Positions 27,768 to 36,892 of a stretch of 64,000 nt of DNA are shown piece after piece. A model generated the notes under the pieces. The model was not told the DNA's origin, searched no databases, and saw only the letters and a list, made by a program, of their open reading frames with translations. Position 1 is the stretch's first letter; each line of letters begins with the position of its first letter. The DNA lies in assembly GCA_016721115.1 (NCBI GenBank), contig JADKIW010000001.1, positions 1,441,501-1,505,500 on the forward strand. The letters are read 5' to 3'. Made by a program: the position numbers and the translations under genes. Source of the DNA: Candidatus Defluviilinea proxima (lineage in GTDB: Bacteria > Chloroflexota > Anaerolineae > Anaerolineales > Villigracilaceae).

Positions 27768-28069
27768 TGTCTTTCTCCAAGTTCTCTGATTTTCAGGTTA
27801 CTAGATAGGCTATAAAATCAATGATAACCATTATAACCATGCATTAAGGGACTAGAAGATTTTTTTGTTTTTGGGGAATTACAAAGTGGTTAATTAGGAT
27901 TTTGGGAATTATTAAATATAGATTAAGTAAAAACGTTGTCATCTAAATTAAGTGTTTTTTGACCTGTCTAGCAAAAATGTGTACGTATCGATACTGATGC
28001 CTTAAGACTGTATCGACCTACATATTTGTTAGTTGTTTGGAACTAATCCCAAGCTTGGTAAAAATATCT
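27768..28069. other. AT-rich intergenic region
   Basis: About 300 bases between the ABC ATPase gene and the secreted repeat-protein gene, both on the minus strand. It should carry the promoter of the secreted protein and the end of the exporter transcript. A weak inverted repeat (TCGATAC at 27988-27994 with GTATCGA at 28010-28016) could be a terminator for the exporter, but it is short with a 15-base loop. Nothing else was recognised. Confidence 0.5.
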
Positions 28070-28819
28070 TTAAGAACTTTGCCTGTAGGCTTTTATTACT
28101 TCTTCTGCGGAACCAACCGTTTTTATAACACCATGGTCGATCAAAGCAGCACGTGTGCAAAGCGTCTCCACGGTTTGCATGCTGTGAGTAACAATTAAGG
28201 TCGTGACCTTTTCTTGACGAAAGGCCTCCATTCTTCGTTGACATTTCAATTGAAATGCTTCATCTCCTACTGATAATACCTCGTCCAGGATAAGAATCTC
28301 TGGCTTCCAAGTTGTTGCCACTGCAAAGCCAAGACGTGCAACCATACCGCTAGAGTAAGTCCTTAATGGAGCATCAATAAATGTTCCAAGTTCAGCAAAG
28401 TCGATAATTTCGTCCATGTGCTCGTCAACGTCGCGGCGCGAATGTCCCAGAAGTGTTCCATTTAAATACACATTTTCCCGCCCAGTTAATTCGGGGTGAA
28501 ACCCCCCGCCCAATTCCAACAACGGTGAAACTCTTCCCTTTATCCAAACCCGTCCATGAGTTGGAACTAAGACTCGTGAAATTACCTTGAGAAGAGTACT
28601 TTTGCCTGCTCCATTGCGCCCAATAAAACCAAAAATTTCGCCCTTTGCAATATCAATAGTGACACCCTTCAGGGCCCAAAAGCTGTTGAATTTTACTCGC
28701 CGTTGAAGCACACGGATGGCGTACTCTTTAAACGTCCCGATCCGTTCTTCAGGTAGACGATATTGCACAGATACATCTTCTAGACGAATGGTAGTTTCGT
28801 TATTTTCAAAAAGTGACAT
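28070..28819 (-). CDS. ABC polysaccharide exporter, ATPase (Wzt-like, short form)
   Basis: A 249-residue ATPase of the O-antigen/teichoic acid exporter family. Walker A is GRNGAGKST, the signature is the degenerate TYSSGMVARLGFAVA typical of Wzt/TagH/RfbE, Walker B is ILILDEVLSVGDEAF and the H-loop is IVTHSM. GFHPELTGRENVYLNGTLLG is also characteristic. It ends soon after the NBD, so it lacks the carbohydrate-binding C-terminal domain of long Wzt proteins. The frame runs 64 codons further upstream, but that overlaps the permease gene; the chosen ATG lies 11 bases after the permease stop. Confidence 0.9.
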   Translation of the reverse strand: MSLFENNETTIRLEDVSVQYRLPEERIGTFKEYAIRVLQRRVKFNSFWALKGVTIDIAKGEIFGFIGRNGAGKSTLLKVISRVLVPTHGRVWIKGRVSPLLELGGGFHPELTGRENVYLNGTLLGHSRRDVDEHMDEIIDFAELGTFIDAPLRTYSSGMVARLGFAVATTWKPEILILDEVLSVGDEAFQLKCQRRMEAFRQEKVTTLIVTHSMQTVETLCTRAALIDHGVIKTVGSAEEVIKAYRQSS

Positions 28820-28830
28820 GTTTTGTGGTC

Positions 28831-29661
28831 TCAAGCTTGATATGCAAATTCGTCGGCCTTCCGAGAGAAGAAAAGCCAACCAACGATTAATGTTATTGTG
28901 GCAATTACCCCTGCTATCGCTAATTCGCCCCAAGCTGGAAGTATTCCATTGTAAAGAGGCATGCGGAAAACTCGAATCATATGATACATTGGATTCAAAT
29001 TTGTGATCCAAAAGCGATATGCTTCAGGCAAAATATCTTCGGGGTAGATGATTGGCGTTAAATACATCCAAGCTACCAAAATAATTTGGTACATTTCTGC
29101 TACATCTGGAAAATAAATAGCTAGAGTGGAAAGGATTAAGCCAACGCCAAGAGCAAATGCCGCAAGAAAAACCATTGCTATAGGGACAAAAAGAATACTA
29201 AAGTGAATCGGCGTGCCTGTTACCAACATAATTAAAATTAATGGAACAAGTGAAAGTGCCAGATTTACAACACCGGTGCCGATAGCCGATACAGCGAAAG
29301 CGGTATGAGGCAAATAGATACGGCGAAACAACGTACCGCCCCAGACAATTTGATTAATCGCAGCAGTAGTAGTCTGCGAGAAAAAAGTCCAAGCGATTAG
29401 TCCACTTAATATATACGTTGGATACCCTTTTATTGAATGAAATAAATTCGAGAACACAATTGTCATGATTGCCATCATTCCCAATGGCTGAAGCATCGTC
29501 CATGCTATGCCAAGTACAGAGCGCTTGTATCTTGTGACGATATCTCGGCGAACTAATTGAAAAATCAAATCTCGATACTGGAAAATACCCTGTAATTCTT
29601 CCAATGCTGGAGATACACGATTGGCACTGTCATAAATGATGTTTTTTTCAGAAACTTCCAT
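28831..29661 (-). CDS. ABC polysaccharide exporter, permease (Wzm-like)
   Basis: A 276-residue ABC-2 type permease with six membrane helices. The family start is visible (FQYRDLIFQLVRRDIVTRYK, then SVLGIAWTMLQPLGMMAIMT), as are GLIAWTFFSQT, LFRRIYLPHTAF and the late TPIIYPEDILPEAYRFWITN-NP segment. With the adjacent Wzt-like ATPase it forms a channel exporting a finished lipid-linked glycan across the membrane. The start is supported by AAGGA about eight bases upstream; a TTG 12 codons earlier has none. About 130 bases separate it from divergent comM. Confidence 0.9.
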   Translation of the reverse strand: MEVSEKNIIYDSANRVSPALEELQGIFQYRDLIFQLVRRDIVTRYKRSVLGIAWTMLQPLGMMAIMTIVFSNLFHSIKGYPTYILSGLIAWTFFSQTTTAAINQIVWGGTLFRRIYLPHTAFAVSAIGTGVVNLALSLVPLILIMLVTGTPIHFSILFVPIAMVFLAAFALGVGLILSTLAIYFPDVAEMYQIILVAWMYLTPIIYPEDILPEAYRFWITNLNPMYHMIRVFRMPLYNGILPAWGELAIAGVIATITLIVGWLFFSRKADEFAYQA

Positions 29662-29795
29662 GGCTAATCCTTGCTTCAAGCTCAAATTGCGAGCCAAAGT
29701 TTACCATAATGGGACAACTTAAGTCTTTTACAGTAAGCCATATGATTTTGACATCCCCAATTGACATTTCACCCCGCCTCGTCTAAACTCCCATC

Positions 29796-31328
29796 ATGCT
29801 TGCACGAGTATTTTCCTGTGCCGTGATTGGGCTTGAGGGTGTCATAGTCGAAGTCGAAGTGGACTACTCCAATGGTCTACCTGCGGTGATTATTGTTGGC
29901 CTGCCCGATGCCGCCGTGCAAGAGAGTCGCGAACGTGTGCAAACCGCCATCAAGAACGCTGGCTTGCATTTTCCCCGCCACCGTATCGTTGTCAACCTTT
30001 CCCCTGCATCCATCCGCAAAGAAGGCCCTGCTTACGACCTGCCCATTGCCCTTGGCATTATCATCCTGTCTGGTCGACTCCCACAAGAAACAGTGGAAAA
30101 CACACTTGTTGTCGGTGAACTTTCCCTAGATGGTGTAGTCCGTCATACACGCGGAGTTCTACCCATGGCCGCAACCGCACGTTCCACTGGATACAAGCGG
30201 ATGTTCGTCCCTGAGGTGGATGCGCCTGAAGCGGCCTTGATCCCCGGTCTCGAAGTGTATCCCGTCCGAACGCTTGCGGATCTCTACGACCATTTGTCTG
30301 GTCGCCGTTCAATTGAGCCTTATCAACCCTCCATAGGCGATACTCTTGAATCACTCTTTACTCCAACAGACTTCAGCGAAATTAAAGGACAGGAACATGT
30401 AAAGCGTGCGCTTGAGGTCGCGGCAGCCGGTGGACACAATATCTTGATGGTCGGGTCACCAGGCGCTGGTAAGACTCTGCTTGCGCGTGCCATGCCTAGC
30501 ATATTACCTGAAATGTCCATTGAAGAATCGCTCGATGTGACTCGTATCTACTCTGTAGCCGATCAACTTCCTGTGGGCACTCCATTGATCAAGCATCGCC
30601 CATTTCGTTCGCCACACCATACTATTAGCCATGCAGGGTTAGTCGGTGGTGGCAACATCCCTAAACCTGGGGAAATATCATTAGCACATCGCGGCGTTTT
30701 ATTTCTTGATGAATTTCCTGAATTTGGGAGCCGCGTCCTTGAAGTAATGCGCCAACCCATGGAAGATAAGGTGGTCACCATCAGCCGCGCTAAAGGGTCA
30801 TTAACTTTTTCTGCAAACTTCCAATTGATCGCGGCAATGAATCCTTGCCCTTGTGGATATTACGGCGATTCACTTAAGCCCTGTACTTGCGCCGCGCCGG
30901 TGGTAACCAAATATCAAAAACGAATATCAGGCCCTATGCTCGATCGTATTGACATTCATATTGAAGTTCCAAGAGTTGATTACGAAAAGTTGAGTGGAGA
31001 TAGAGTTGGGGAGTCTAGCAAGTCGATTCGAGCCCGGGTACAAGCTGCAAGGAATATCCAAAATAAACGATTCTCCAGTAACGGCTCGTCAGATATTGTC
31101 TGTAATGCCGACATGCGCGTCGGGGAGATAAGGCAATTTTGCAAGCTGCAGGATGAAGGTCAGAGTTTGATGCGTGCGGCGATGAGTCAGATGAACCTAT
31201 CGGCAAGGGCCTATCATCGTATCCTGAAGCTTGCGCGCACAATCGCAGATTTGGCGGGGAGTGAAGAGATCCAGTCCACGCATTTGGCGGAGGCCTTGCA
31301 ATATCGTCCGAAGTTAATGATGGGGTAG
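29796..31328 (+). CDS. comM: ComM/YifB-family AAA+ ATPase
   Basis: A full-length 510-residue ComM (YifB, Mg-chelatase-like). The N-terminal ChlI-like domain starts MLARVFSCAVIGLEG and includes GLPDAAVQESRERVQTAIKN; the AAA+ core has Walker A GSPGAGKT, Walker B GVLFLDEFPEF, and the zinc-like MNPCPCGYYGD insert; the C-terminal domain ends with SARAYHRILKLARTIADLAG. ComM is a hexameric helicase that extends branch migration during natural transformation in bacteria where it has been studied. No start ribosome-binding site is obvious. Its last 48 aligned codons occur again, diverged, at 55,421-55,564, which marks the borders of a carbohydrate island inserted at its 3' end. Confidence 0.95.
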   Translation: MLARVFSCAVIGLEGVIVEVEVDYSNGLPAVIIVGLPDAAVQESRERVQTAIKNAGLHFPRHRIVVNLSPASIRKEGPAYDLPIALGIIILSGRLPQETVENTLVVGELSLDGVVRHTRGVLPMAATARSTGYKRMFVPEVDAPEAALIPGLEVYPVRTLADLYDHLSGRRSIEPYQPSIGDTLESLFTPTDFSEIKGQEHVKRALEVAAAGGHNILMVGSPGAGKTLLARAMPSILPEMSIEESLDVTRIYSVADQLPVGTPLIKHRPFRSPHHTISHAGLVGGGNIPKPGEISLAHRGVLFLDEFPEFGSRVLEVMRQPMEDKVVTISRAKGSLTFSANFQLIAAMNPCPCGYYGDSLKPCTCAAPVVTKYQKRISGPMLDRIDIHIEVPRVDYEKLSGDRVGESSKSIRARVQAARNIQNKRFSSNGSSDIVCNADMRVGEIRQFCKLQDEGQSLMRAAMSQMNLSARAYHRILKLARTIADLAGSEEIQSTHLAEALQYRPKLMMG

Positions 31329-31397
31329 TAGGGTTTTCACAATTAGCCTGTGGATTCTTATTAGGCATGCTGTTTTGCCAGTGATTTTCTATTGCTA

Positions 31398-31426
31398 TTG
31401 ACGCGCCTCCACGCGATATGTTAAAC
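31398..31426 (+). promoter_or_regulatory. Candidate promoter of the first LacI gene
   Basis: TTGACG (31398-31403), a 17-base spacer and TTAAAC (31421-31426) could be a sigma-70 promoter; the -10 is weak. Just downstream is AAACTAG (31440-31446), which is also the half-site of the perfect palindrome upstream of the sugar-binding-protein gene, so this LacI protein may control itself. Confidence 0.3.
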
Positions 31427-31455
31427 TGAAAATTCTTTCAAACTAGGATGCTAAC

Positions 31456-32460
31456 ATGTCTGCGCAAAATAAACCTACTATCTATGATGTTGCCAAATAC
31501 GCCGGAGTAAGCCCTACAACTGTTTCTCGTATTCTCAATACCCCAGACAAAGTTAGCTCCCAAACTCGAGAGAAGGTGTTAGCTGCAATTGACAAGTTGG
31601 GTTTTGTTCCCAAAGCAGAGGCTCGAGCTCGGTCCCTGCAACATACCGGACGAATTGGTGTCATTACTCCCTTTTTTACTGCGCCATCTTTTATACAACG
31701 GCTACGCGGGATTGCCCAAGCTTTATCCCCTGAGAATTATGAGTTGGTCGTTTATACAGTTGATTCTAGCAATCATTTGCAGGGGTATCTTTCCAGTTTG
31801 CCATTGACTGGTAACTTGGATGGTCTCATCATTCTTTCATTGCCAGTTAGGGACACTGAAGCACGCCGCCTGATAGATGGGGGACTGCCCACCGTGCTTA
31901 TTGAATACCCACATCCTAAATTAAATTGTGTTGAGATTGATGATGTGAAAGGCGGTCATTTGGCCGCCACCTATTTGTTGGAGAAGGGTCATCGCAGAAT
32001 CGCCTTTTTAGGTGATACTGATTTACCCGAATATTCCATTCACCCTGTTAGCTTACGCTTAAACGGATTTCGGCAAGCTCTAAAGGATGCGCATGTTGAG
32101 TTGCCGGAAACCTTTGTCTGTCTTGCCCCTTATTCTCAGGAACAAACCCGTCAGGTTGCCATCGAACTTCTTGGTGTGCCTGAGCCTCCAACGGCCATTT
32201 TTGCTGCAACGGATTTCCAAGCGTTAGGAGTACTCAAGGCTGCTCGCCAATTGAATATCAAGGTACCAGAACAATTGGCTGTCGTTGGGTTCGATGATCT
32301 TGATTATGCAGAATATGCAGGTCTTACAACTATTTCTCAACACTTGGACGAGTCTGGAAAACTGGCTGTGGAGATATTACTTGCGCAAATCGAATCTCCG
32401 TCCATCTCTCCAAGGCACGTCAAAATCCCCCTCACTTTAATCGAACGCCAAACAACATAA
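31456..32460 (+). CDS. LacI-family regulator of the first sugar module
   Basis: A 334-residue LacI-type repressor. The helix-turn-helix at the N-terminus reads TIYDVAKYAGVSPTTVSRIL followed by the hinge KAEARARSLQHTG, and the periplasmic-binding-like effector domain shows LDGLIILSLP, VEIDDVKGGHLAATYLLEKG, HRRIAFLGD, PPTAIFAATDFQALGVLKAA and LAVVGFDDLDYAEYAGLTTI. It is the first gene of the island. A strong promoter overlapped by a perfect palindrome lies between it and the adjacent importer, the expected target. The sugar effector is unknown; neighbours suggest sucrose or an acetylated glycoside. Confidence 0.92.
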   Translation: MSAQNKPTIYDVAKYAGVSPTTVSRILNTPDKVSSQTREKVLAAIDKLGFVPKAEARARSLQHTGRIGVITPFFTAPSFIQRLRGIAQALSPENYELVVYTVDSSNHLQGYLSSLPLTGNLDGLIILSLPVRDTEARRLIDGGLPTVLIEYPHPKLNCVEIDDVKGGHLAATYLLEKGHRRIAFLGDTDLPEYSIHPVSLRLNGFRQALKDAHVELPETFVCLAPYSQEQTRQVAIELLGVPEPPTAIFAATDFQALGVLKAARQLNIKVPEQLAVVGFDDLDYAEYAGLTTISQHLDESGKLAVEILLAQIESPSISPRHVKIPLTLIERQTT

Positions 32461-32470
32461 AAACTGGATA

Positions 32471-32530
32471 TTGACACTCGCATTGAAAAGGCGTACACTT
32501 ATTTATGAAACTAGTTTCAAGATACTAGTA
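32471..32530 (+). promoter_or_regulatory. Promoter with LacI-type operator
   Basis: TTGACA (32471-32476), a 17-base spacer and TACACT (32494-32499) form a good promoter for the importer operon. Directly after it is a perfect 14-base palindrome, TGAAACTAGTTTCA (32506-32519), covering the expected start point, and an 8-base palindrome TACTAGTA (32523-32530) with the same CTAG centre. A palindrome at +1 beside a lacI-type gene is a classical repression site. Operator assignment to the LacI protein encoded upstream is inferred. Confidence 0.65.
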
Positions 32531-32643
32531 ACACAGGCCTATGCCTATCCCCCTATTCAAGTTTCAGGAGGTTGACTTACACTAAATTAAAAAACCTAGC
32601 CACTATTGAATCCATTTCTACGCTTATAAAAGGAGAAAGAGAT

Positions 32644-34050
32644 ATGAATAAGAAATCCGTACTTTGGTCTTTGGTAAGCCTGCTAGTTCTGACCTCGCTG
32701 CTTCTTTCTGCCTGTGGGGGGCCGGCAACAGCTACTGCTCCATCTGCCACTGAGGCTCCTGTGGTTACAGAAGCTCCTGTATCCACTGAAGCCCCTGTAG
32801 CCGCCACTGAAATCTCAGCTGGAATGCCAACTTGTGGGACCGATCCTGTCGTCCTCAAAGCCACTTTCGAAACCGGCTTTGACTTGCCTTTCAAACTGGC
32901 TGAAGAGTTCACCAAGCAGTACCCGAATGTGACTTGGGATATCAGTCAGGACCAGTTTGCAAATCTAATCACTTCGACGCCACTTGTGCTTGCGAGTGAC
33001 AATGCACCTGACCTGCTCCGATTGCCAACAATGGTTTCTTTCGCTAAAGATGGGTTGCTCATGGACCTTGACGGCTATGCCACCGCTTTTGGGTGGAACG
33101 ATTGGCCGGTGCCTCAACTCAACCAGAATCGCATTGACGCTGATGGCGTCCGCGGCTCTGGAACACTCTATGCGATGGGTCTCAACTATAGTTTGACCGG
33201 TGTCTTTTATAACAAAACCTTGGCAGCACAGATCGGCATGACCGAACCGCCGAAGACCGTTGCTGAGTTCGAGAGTTTGCTTGCCGCGGCCAAGACTGCC
33301 GGGCTCCAGCCGATCATGATGTGGGGTAGCGCCAAGAGTGGTATGGGACTCGCTTTCCCGTTACAGCAACTGATGGCTGCTTACGGCCCAGTCGAACCGA
33401 TCAATGATTGGATCTATGGAAAAGCTGGCGCGACGATCGATACACCGACGAACCTCATCGCTGCCCAACACCTTGAACAGTGGATTAAGGCTGGTTACTT
33501 CCCGTCTGACATCAATGCCATTGAATACACTGATGCTGCCGCTCGTTTCGGTAAGGGCGAAGGCGTGTTTACCTTCAATGGCGATTGGCAAAATGCTGGC
33601 TATGATGCGGCCTTGCCCGGAAATGTTGGGTTCTTCTTGATGCCGCCTGCTGAGGCTGGTGGTAAGTTTGCGGCCATGTCTGCTCCATTGACTTTTGGTA
33701 TAGCGGCTAAGGCAGCGCACCCCGATTGTGCAGCATTCTTCTTAAACTGGGTTGCGACGAACGATGCGGCTCGCCAGATTGACGTTGCCGTCGGTGGTTC
33801 CAACCCCGGTGGTCCATCTGACGCTACGATGCCTACCGTTGCTTCCGGCTCGGTTACGGCTGAGACACTTGCCGCTGGACCAGTAATGGGTGCAGATGGC
33901 GGCGCGATGGACTTCATTGCCAACGCGACAAGCTCTATCTTCGCTCAAGGCTGGACTCCTGAACTTCAAAAAATGGTCGGTGGTCAGCAAGATGCCGCCG
34001 GTCTCCTCAAGGCCGTTCAAGCTGAGTACGAACGGGAACTTGCTCAATAA
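32644..34050 (+). CDS. Sugar ABC transporter substrate-binding lipoprotein
   Basis: A 468-residue CUT1-type (family 1) solute-binding lipoprotein. The signal peptide ends in the lipobox LLSAC (Cys24), then comes an Ala/Pro/Thr/Glu linker of about 30 residues. The mature domain has CUT1 features: KLAEEFTKQYPNVTWDI, NAPDLLRLPTMVSF, MGLNYSLTGVFYNKTLAAQ, KTVAEFESLLAAAKTAG, ARFGKGEGVFTFNGDWQ and AAFFLNWVATNDAARQI. AAGGAG sits nine bases before this ATG; the longer frame from 32572 lacks a signal peptide at its start. It heads an operon with two permeases, an esterase and sucrose phosphorylase. Ligand not readable; sucrose or a related disaccharide is the contextual guess. Confidence 0.9.
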   Translation: MNKKSVLWSLVSLLVLTSLLLSACGGPATATAPSATEAPVVTEAPVSTEAPVAATEISAGMPTCGTDPVVLKATFETGFDLPFKLAEEFTKQYPNVTWDISQDQFANLITSTPLVLASDNAPDLLRLPTMVSFAKDGLLMDLDGYATAFGWNDWPVPQLNQNRIDADGVRGSGTLYAMGLNYSLTGVFYNKTLAAQIGMTEPPKTVAEFESLLAAAKTAGLQPIMMWGSAKSGMGLAFPLQQLMAAYGPVEPINDWIYGKAGATIDTPTNLIAAQHLEQWIKAGYFPSDINAIEYTDAAARFGKGEGVFTFNGDWQNAGYDAALPGNVGFFLMPPAEAGGKFAAMSAPLTFGIAAKAAHPDCAAFFLNWVATNDAARQIDVAVGGSNPGGPSDATMPTVASGSVTAETLAAGPVMGADGGAMDFIANATSSIFAQGWTPELQKMVGGQQDAAGLLKAVQAEYERELAQ

Positions 34051-34117
34051 TATATAAGTAGTGTGAGGGCCGCAGTATGGTGCCTTCTCCTGCCAGATAA
34101 TTCTGAGAACATTGATT

Positions 34118-35050
34118 ATGACAGTAGATAATAATCATCCTGCGGCTCTCTCTGTATCCAAGCGCACCCCTGCAAGTAACTGGGTCCGCCGAGAGACCTT
34201 TATTGGCTGGCTGTTTGTCCTCCCTGCTTTGCTCATGTACGCGGGTTTTGTGCTTGTGCCTTTCCTGTTGACCATCGTGTATTCGTTTCATCGCTGGAAC
34301 GGTGTTGGTCCGATGAAATGGGTCGGGTTGAAGAACTATATAACTGTTTTCCAAGTGCCTGACCTGCTTGGGACGATTTTCAATGCGTTCTGGTTGGTTG
34401 TGTGGTTCAGTTTCATTCCTGTGGGACTTGGCCTTGTCGTTGCAAGTGTGATCAATCGCGTGGCAACCGGGCGGTTTGGGGAGGTTGCCCGAACCGTTCT
34501 ATTCCTTCCACAGGTTATAGCACTCGTCGCAGCTGGCATCATTTGGGGTTGGCTGTTCTCTCTTTCAGGCCTAATCAATCAGTTACTCAAGATCATTGGT
34601 CTTGGTTCGATCACCCGCGCCTGGTTGGGCGACTTCGACTGGGCACTGTCGGCCGTTGGCATCATCGGCGTTTGGGTGTTACTCGGTTTTTGTACTGTTC
34701 TTTTGTCGACAGGCATATCGAAGGTGGACCCAGCTCTTTATGAGTCGGCCAGAATCGATGGGTCCAGTTGGTTTACGGAGTTTACCGCGATCACAGTTCC
34801 TCTTCTTAGGCATGAGATCGGTGTATGCCTGACTGTCACGGTAATTGCCGCACTTGCCACATTTGATATTGTCTACGTGGCAACAGCCGGTGGGCCTGGT
34901 AATGCAACGTCGGTCCCCGGTCTCCAGATCTATATCCTTGCGTTCTCTCAACGAAATATTGGTTTGGCATCTGCTTTGGCAGTCATGCTCATGATTCTTG
35001 TTGTCTTGATTATCCTCCCGATCCAACGCCTGAACCAGGAGGTGAAGTAA
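34118..35050 (+). CDS. Sugar ABC transporter permease, MalF/UgpA type
   Basis: A 310-residue inner-membrane permease with six helices after a polar N-terminus. The EAA loop that contacts the ATPase reads ESARIDGSSWFTEFTAITVP (about residues 208-227). The early GWLFVLPALLMYAGFVLVPF segment is typical of CUT1 permeases. A TTG two codons upstream is also in frame; the ATG is preferred, although no strong ribosome-binding site is visible. The gene overlaps the next permease by one base (TAATG). No ATPase is encoded nearby, so a shared MsmK/UgpC-like ATPase elsewhere is expected. Confidence 0.92.
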   Translation: MTVDNNHPAALSVSKRTPASNWVRRETFIGWLFVLPALLMYAGFVLVPFLLTIVYSFHRWNGVGPMKWVGLKNYITVFQVPDLLGTIFNAFWLVVWFSFIPVGLGLVVASVINRVATGRFGEVARTVLFLPQVIALVAAGIIWGWLFSLSGLINQLLKIIGLGSITRAWLGDFDWALSAVGIIGVWVLLGFCTVLLSTGISKVDPALYESARIDGSSWFTEFTAITVPLLRHEIGVCLTVTVIAALATFDIVYVATAGGPGNATSVPGLQIYILAFSQRNIGLASALAVMLMILVVLIILPIQRLNQEVK

Positions 35051-35874
35051 TGAAGATTAGCCGAAGCGAACTCTTTGCAGGACGGATGCTTCTTCTGGTG
35101 CTGATGACGTTTACGATCTTGCCTTTTATCAGTATCTTCATGACCGCCCTACATCCATCCGGTACTGTTCCTGGTGGTCTCGAATGGCCTGAACATCCGC
35201 AGTGGGGCAACTTTGTGGATGCATTTAAAGTGGCGAATATGACCACGCTTCTCATATCAAGCACACGCATTGTTCTCACCGTTGTGCCGGCGGCTCTTAT
35301 CATCTCGACGATGGCCGGGTTTGCTATTGGCCTTTTACGAATCCCCGGCTCGGGCGTACTCTTGACATTGTTTGTGTTCGGTTTGACTTTACCGTTTCAA
35401 GGGATCATTATCCCCATCTACATCCTTGAGAGGGCGGTGGGACTCTACAACACTAAACTTGCAATTGCACTGCCGTTGATCGCCTTGTATATGCCGTTTG
35501 CTGTCTTCTGGATGCGCGCCCACTTCGTCAACATGCCGGCTGAAGTTTCGGAAGCGGCCCGTGTTGATGGCGCCACCACTTGGGATCTGTTCCGTCGTAT
35601 CCACCTACCGTTAGCTCAGGCACCGATCGCTTCACTTGGAATCCTCATGTCTATCTGGACATGGAATCAGTTTCTCCTTGCATTAGTGCTTGTCGAGGAT
35701 CCATCGCAACGAACAATGGCCGGTGCGTTGGGAGCATTTCAGGGCCACTATGCAACCGATGTTCCTCTGTTATGCGCTGGCACAATATTGATTCTAGTAC
35801 CTACCCTTATTGTCTTCGTGCTGTTTCAGCGCCAGATCCTCACAGCCTTGCTTCAAGGCGCAGTCAAAGGATGA
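35050..35874 (+). CDS. Sugar ABC transporter permease, MalG/UgpE type
   Basis: A 274-residue partner permease with six membrane helices. Its EAA loop is EAARVDGATTWDLFRRIHLP, and FAIGLLRIPGSGVLLTLFVF and LPLIALYMPFAVFWMRAHF are typical of MalG-type subunits. It ends FQRQILTALLQGAVKG, the usual C-terminal signature that docks to the ATPase. Start and stop are tightly packed between the MalF-type gene (one-base overlap) and the esterase gene (21 bases). Confidence 0.93.
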   Translation: MKISRSELFAGRMLLLVLMTFTILPFISIFMTALHPSGTVPGGLEWPEHPQWGNFVDAFKVANMTTLLISSTRIVLTVVPAALIISTMAGFAIGLLRIPGSGVLLTLFVFGLTLPFQGIIIPIYILERAVGLYNTKLAIALPLIALYMPFAVFWMRAHFVNMPAEVSEAARVDGATTWDLFRRIHLPLAQAPIASLGILMSIWTWNQFLLALVLVEDPSQRTMAGALGAFQGHYATDVPLLCAGTILILVPTLIVFVLFQRQILTALLQGAVKG

Positions 35875-35895
35875 GCAAGAGAATAGGATCTGAAA

Positions 35896-36870
35896 ATGCC
35901 TCTGACCTTTGACCTACCCATTGAACAACTAAAACATTATCTTGGAAAAAATCCGCGTCCAGTTGATTTCGATTCTTTCTGGGATCAGGGATTGGCTGAA
36001 ATGCAGTCCATTGAGCCGAAAGTCGAATTGGTAGCGGCTGATTTTCAGGCACCCAATGCGGAGTGCTTTCATTTGTTTTTTACCGGCGTGGGAGGTGCAC
36101 GTGTACATGCCAAATTGTTGCGTCCCATAAAGGCGCCATCTCAACATCCTGCTGTGTTGTTATTTCATGGTTATACAGGCGATGCCGGTGATTGGTTTGA
36201 TAAGCTTGGTTATGTGAATGCCGGATTTACTGTCGTCGCACTAGATTGTCGTGGGCAAGCAGGATTATCAGAAGATCATGGAAGCGTAATTGGAAATACC
36301 CTTCATGGACATATTATCCGTGGCTTGGATGATGCGTTGAAGGGTTCTCCGGAGAAATTGCTTTTTCGCCAAGTGTTCCTTGATACTGCTCAACTTGCAA
36401 AGATCGTCATGGAAATGCCTGATGTGGATGCCAACAGAGTCGGTGCCATGGGCGGAAGCCAGGGAGGTGCATTGACCGTAGCTTGTGCCGCCTTGGAGCC
36501 ACGTATCAAACTTGCTGCGCCGTTTTACCCTTTCCTGAGCGATTACCTTCGGGTATGGGAAATGGACCATGCAAAAGATGCTTACAAAGAATTGCAGGAG
36601 TACTTCCGCCATTCAGACCCTATGCACACATCGGAAACAGCAATATTCGAGAAACTTGGGTATATAGATATTCAATTTCTGGCCCCACGTATCCGGGCAG
36701 AAGTATTTTGGGGAATTAGCTTGATGGACACGATTTGTCCTCCGTCCACGCAATTTGCAGTCTATAACAAGATTACCTCATCCAAGAGAATGGCAATATA
36801 TCCTGATTTTGGGCATGAACCATTGCCGGGTTTTCAAGATCAAGCTTTTCAATTCTTTATGAAGTTGTAA
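35896..36870 (+). CDS. Acetylxylan esterase / cephalosporin-C deacetylase family (CE7)
   Basis: A 324-residue alpha/beta hydrolase of the AXE1/CE7 family. Family marks are FDLPIEQLKHYLGKNPRPVD with the following FDSFWDQGL, AVLLFHGYTGDAGDW, VALDCRGQAG, the GGSQGG nucleophile elbow near residue 185, and DTICPPSTQFAVYNKI with FGHEP carrying the remaining triad residues. No signal peptide is present, so it acts in the cytoplasm on small imported acetylated sugars rather than on polymer. It lies between the importer and sucrose phosphorylase, suggesting that the imported sugar carries acetyl or other acyl groups. Family is secure; the substrate is inferred. Confidence 0.88.
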   Translation: MPLTFDLPIEQLKHYLGKNPRPVDFDSFWDQGLAEMQSIEPKVELVAADFQAPNAECFHLFFTGVGGARVHAKLLRPIKAPSQHPAVLLFHGYTGDAGDWFDKLGYVNAGFTVVALDCRGQAGLSEDHGSVIGNTLHGHIIRGLDDALKGSPEKLLFRQVFLDTAQLAKIVMEMPDVDANRVGAMGGSQGGALTVACAALEPRIKLAAPFYPFLSDYLRVWEMDHAKDAYKELQEYFRHSDPMHTSETAIFEKLGYIDIQFLAPRIRAEVFWGISLMDTICPPSTQFAVYNKITSSKRMAIYPDFGHEPLPGFQDQAFQFFMKL

Positions 36871-36892
36871 GAATAAATTTAGCTGACCATAT

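Noticed and set aside
27985..27994. GTATCGATAC palindrome as a regulatory site
   Set aside because: A 10-base palindrome without a nearby promoter or repeat is not enough evidence in AT-rich DNA.
28820..29011. 64-codon N-terminal extension of the Wzt-like ATPase
   Set aside because: It lies wholly over the permease gene end in another frame, is rich in Ser, Arg and Asn, and the Wzt family begins at the later ATG.
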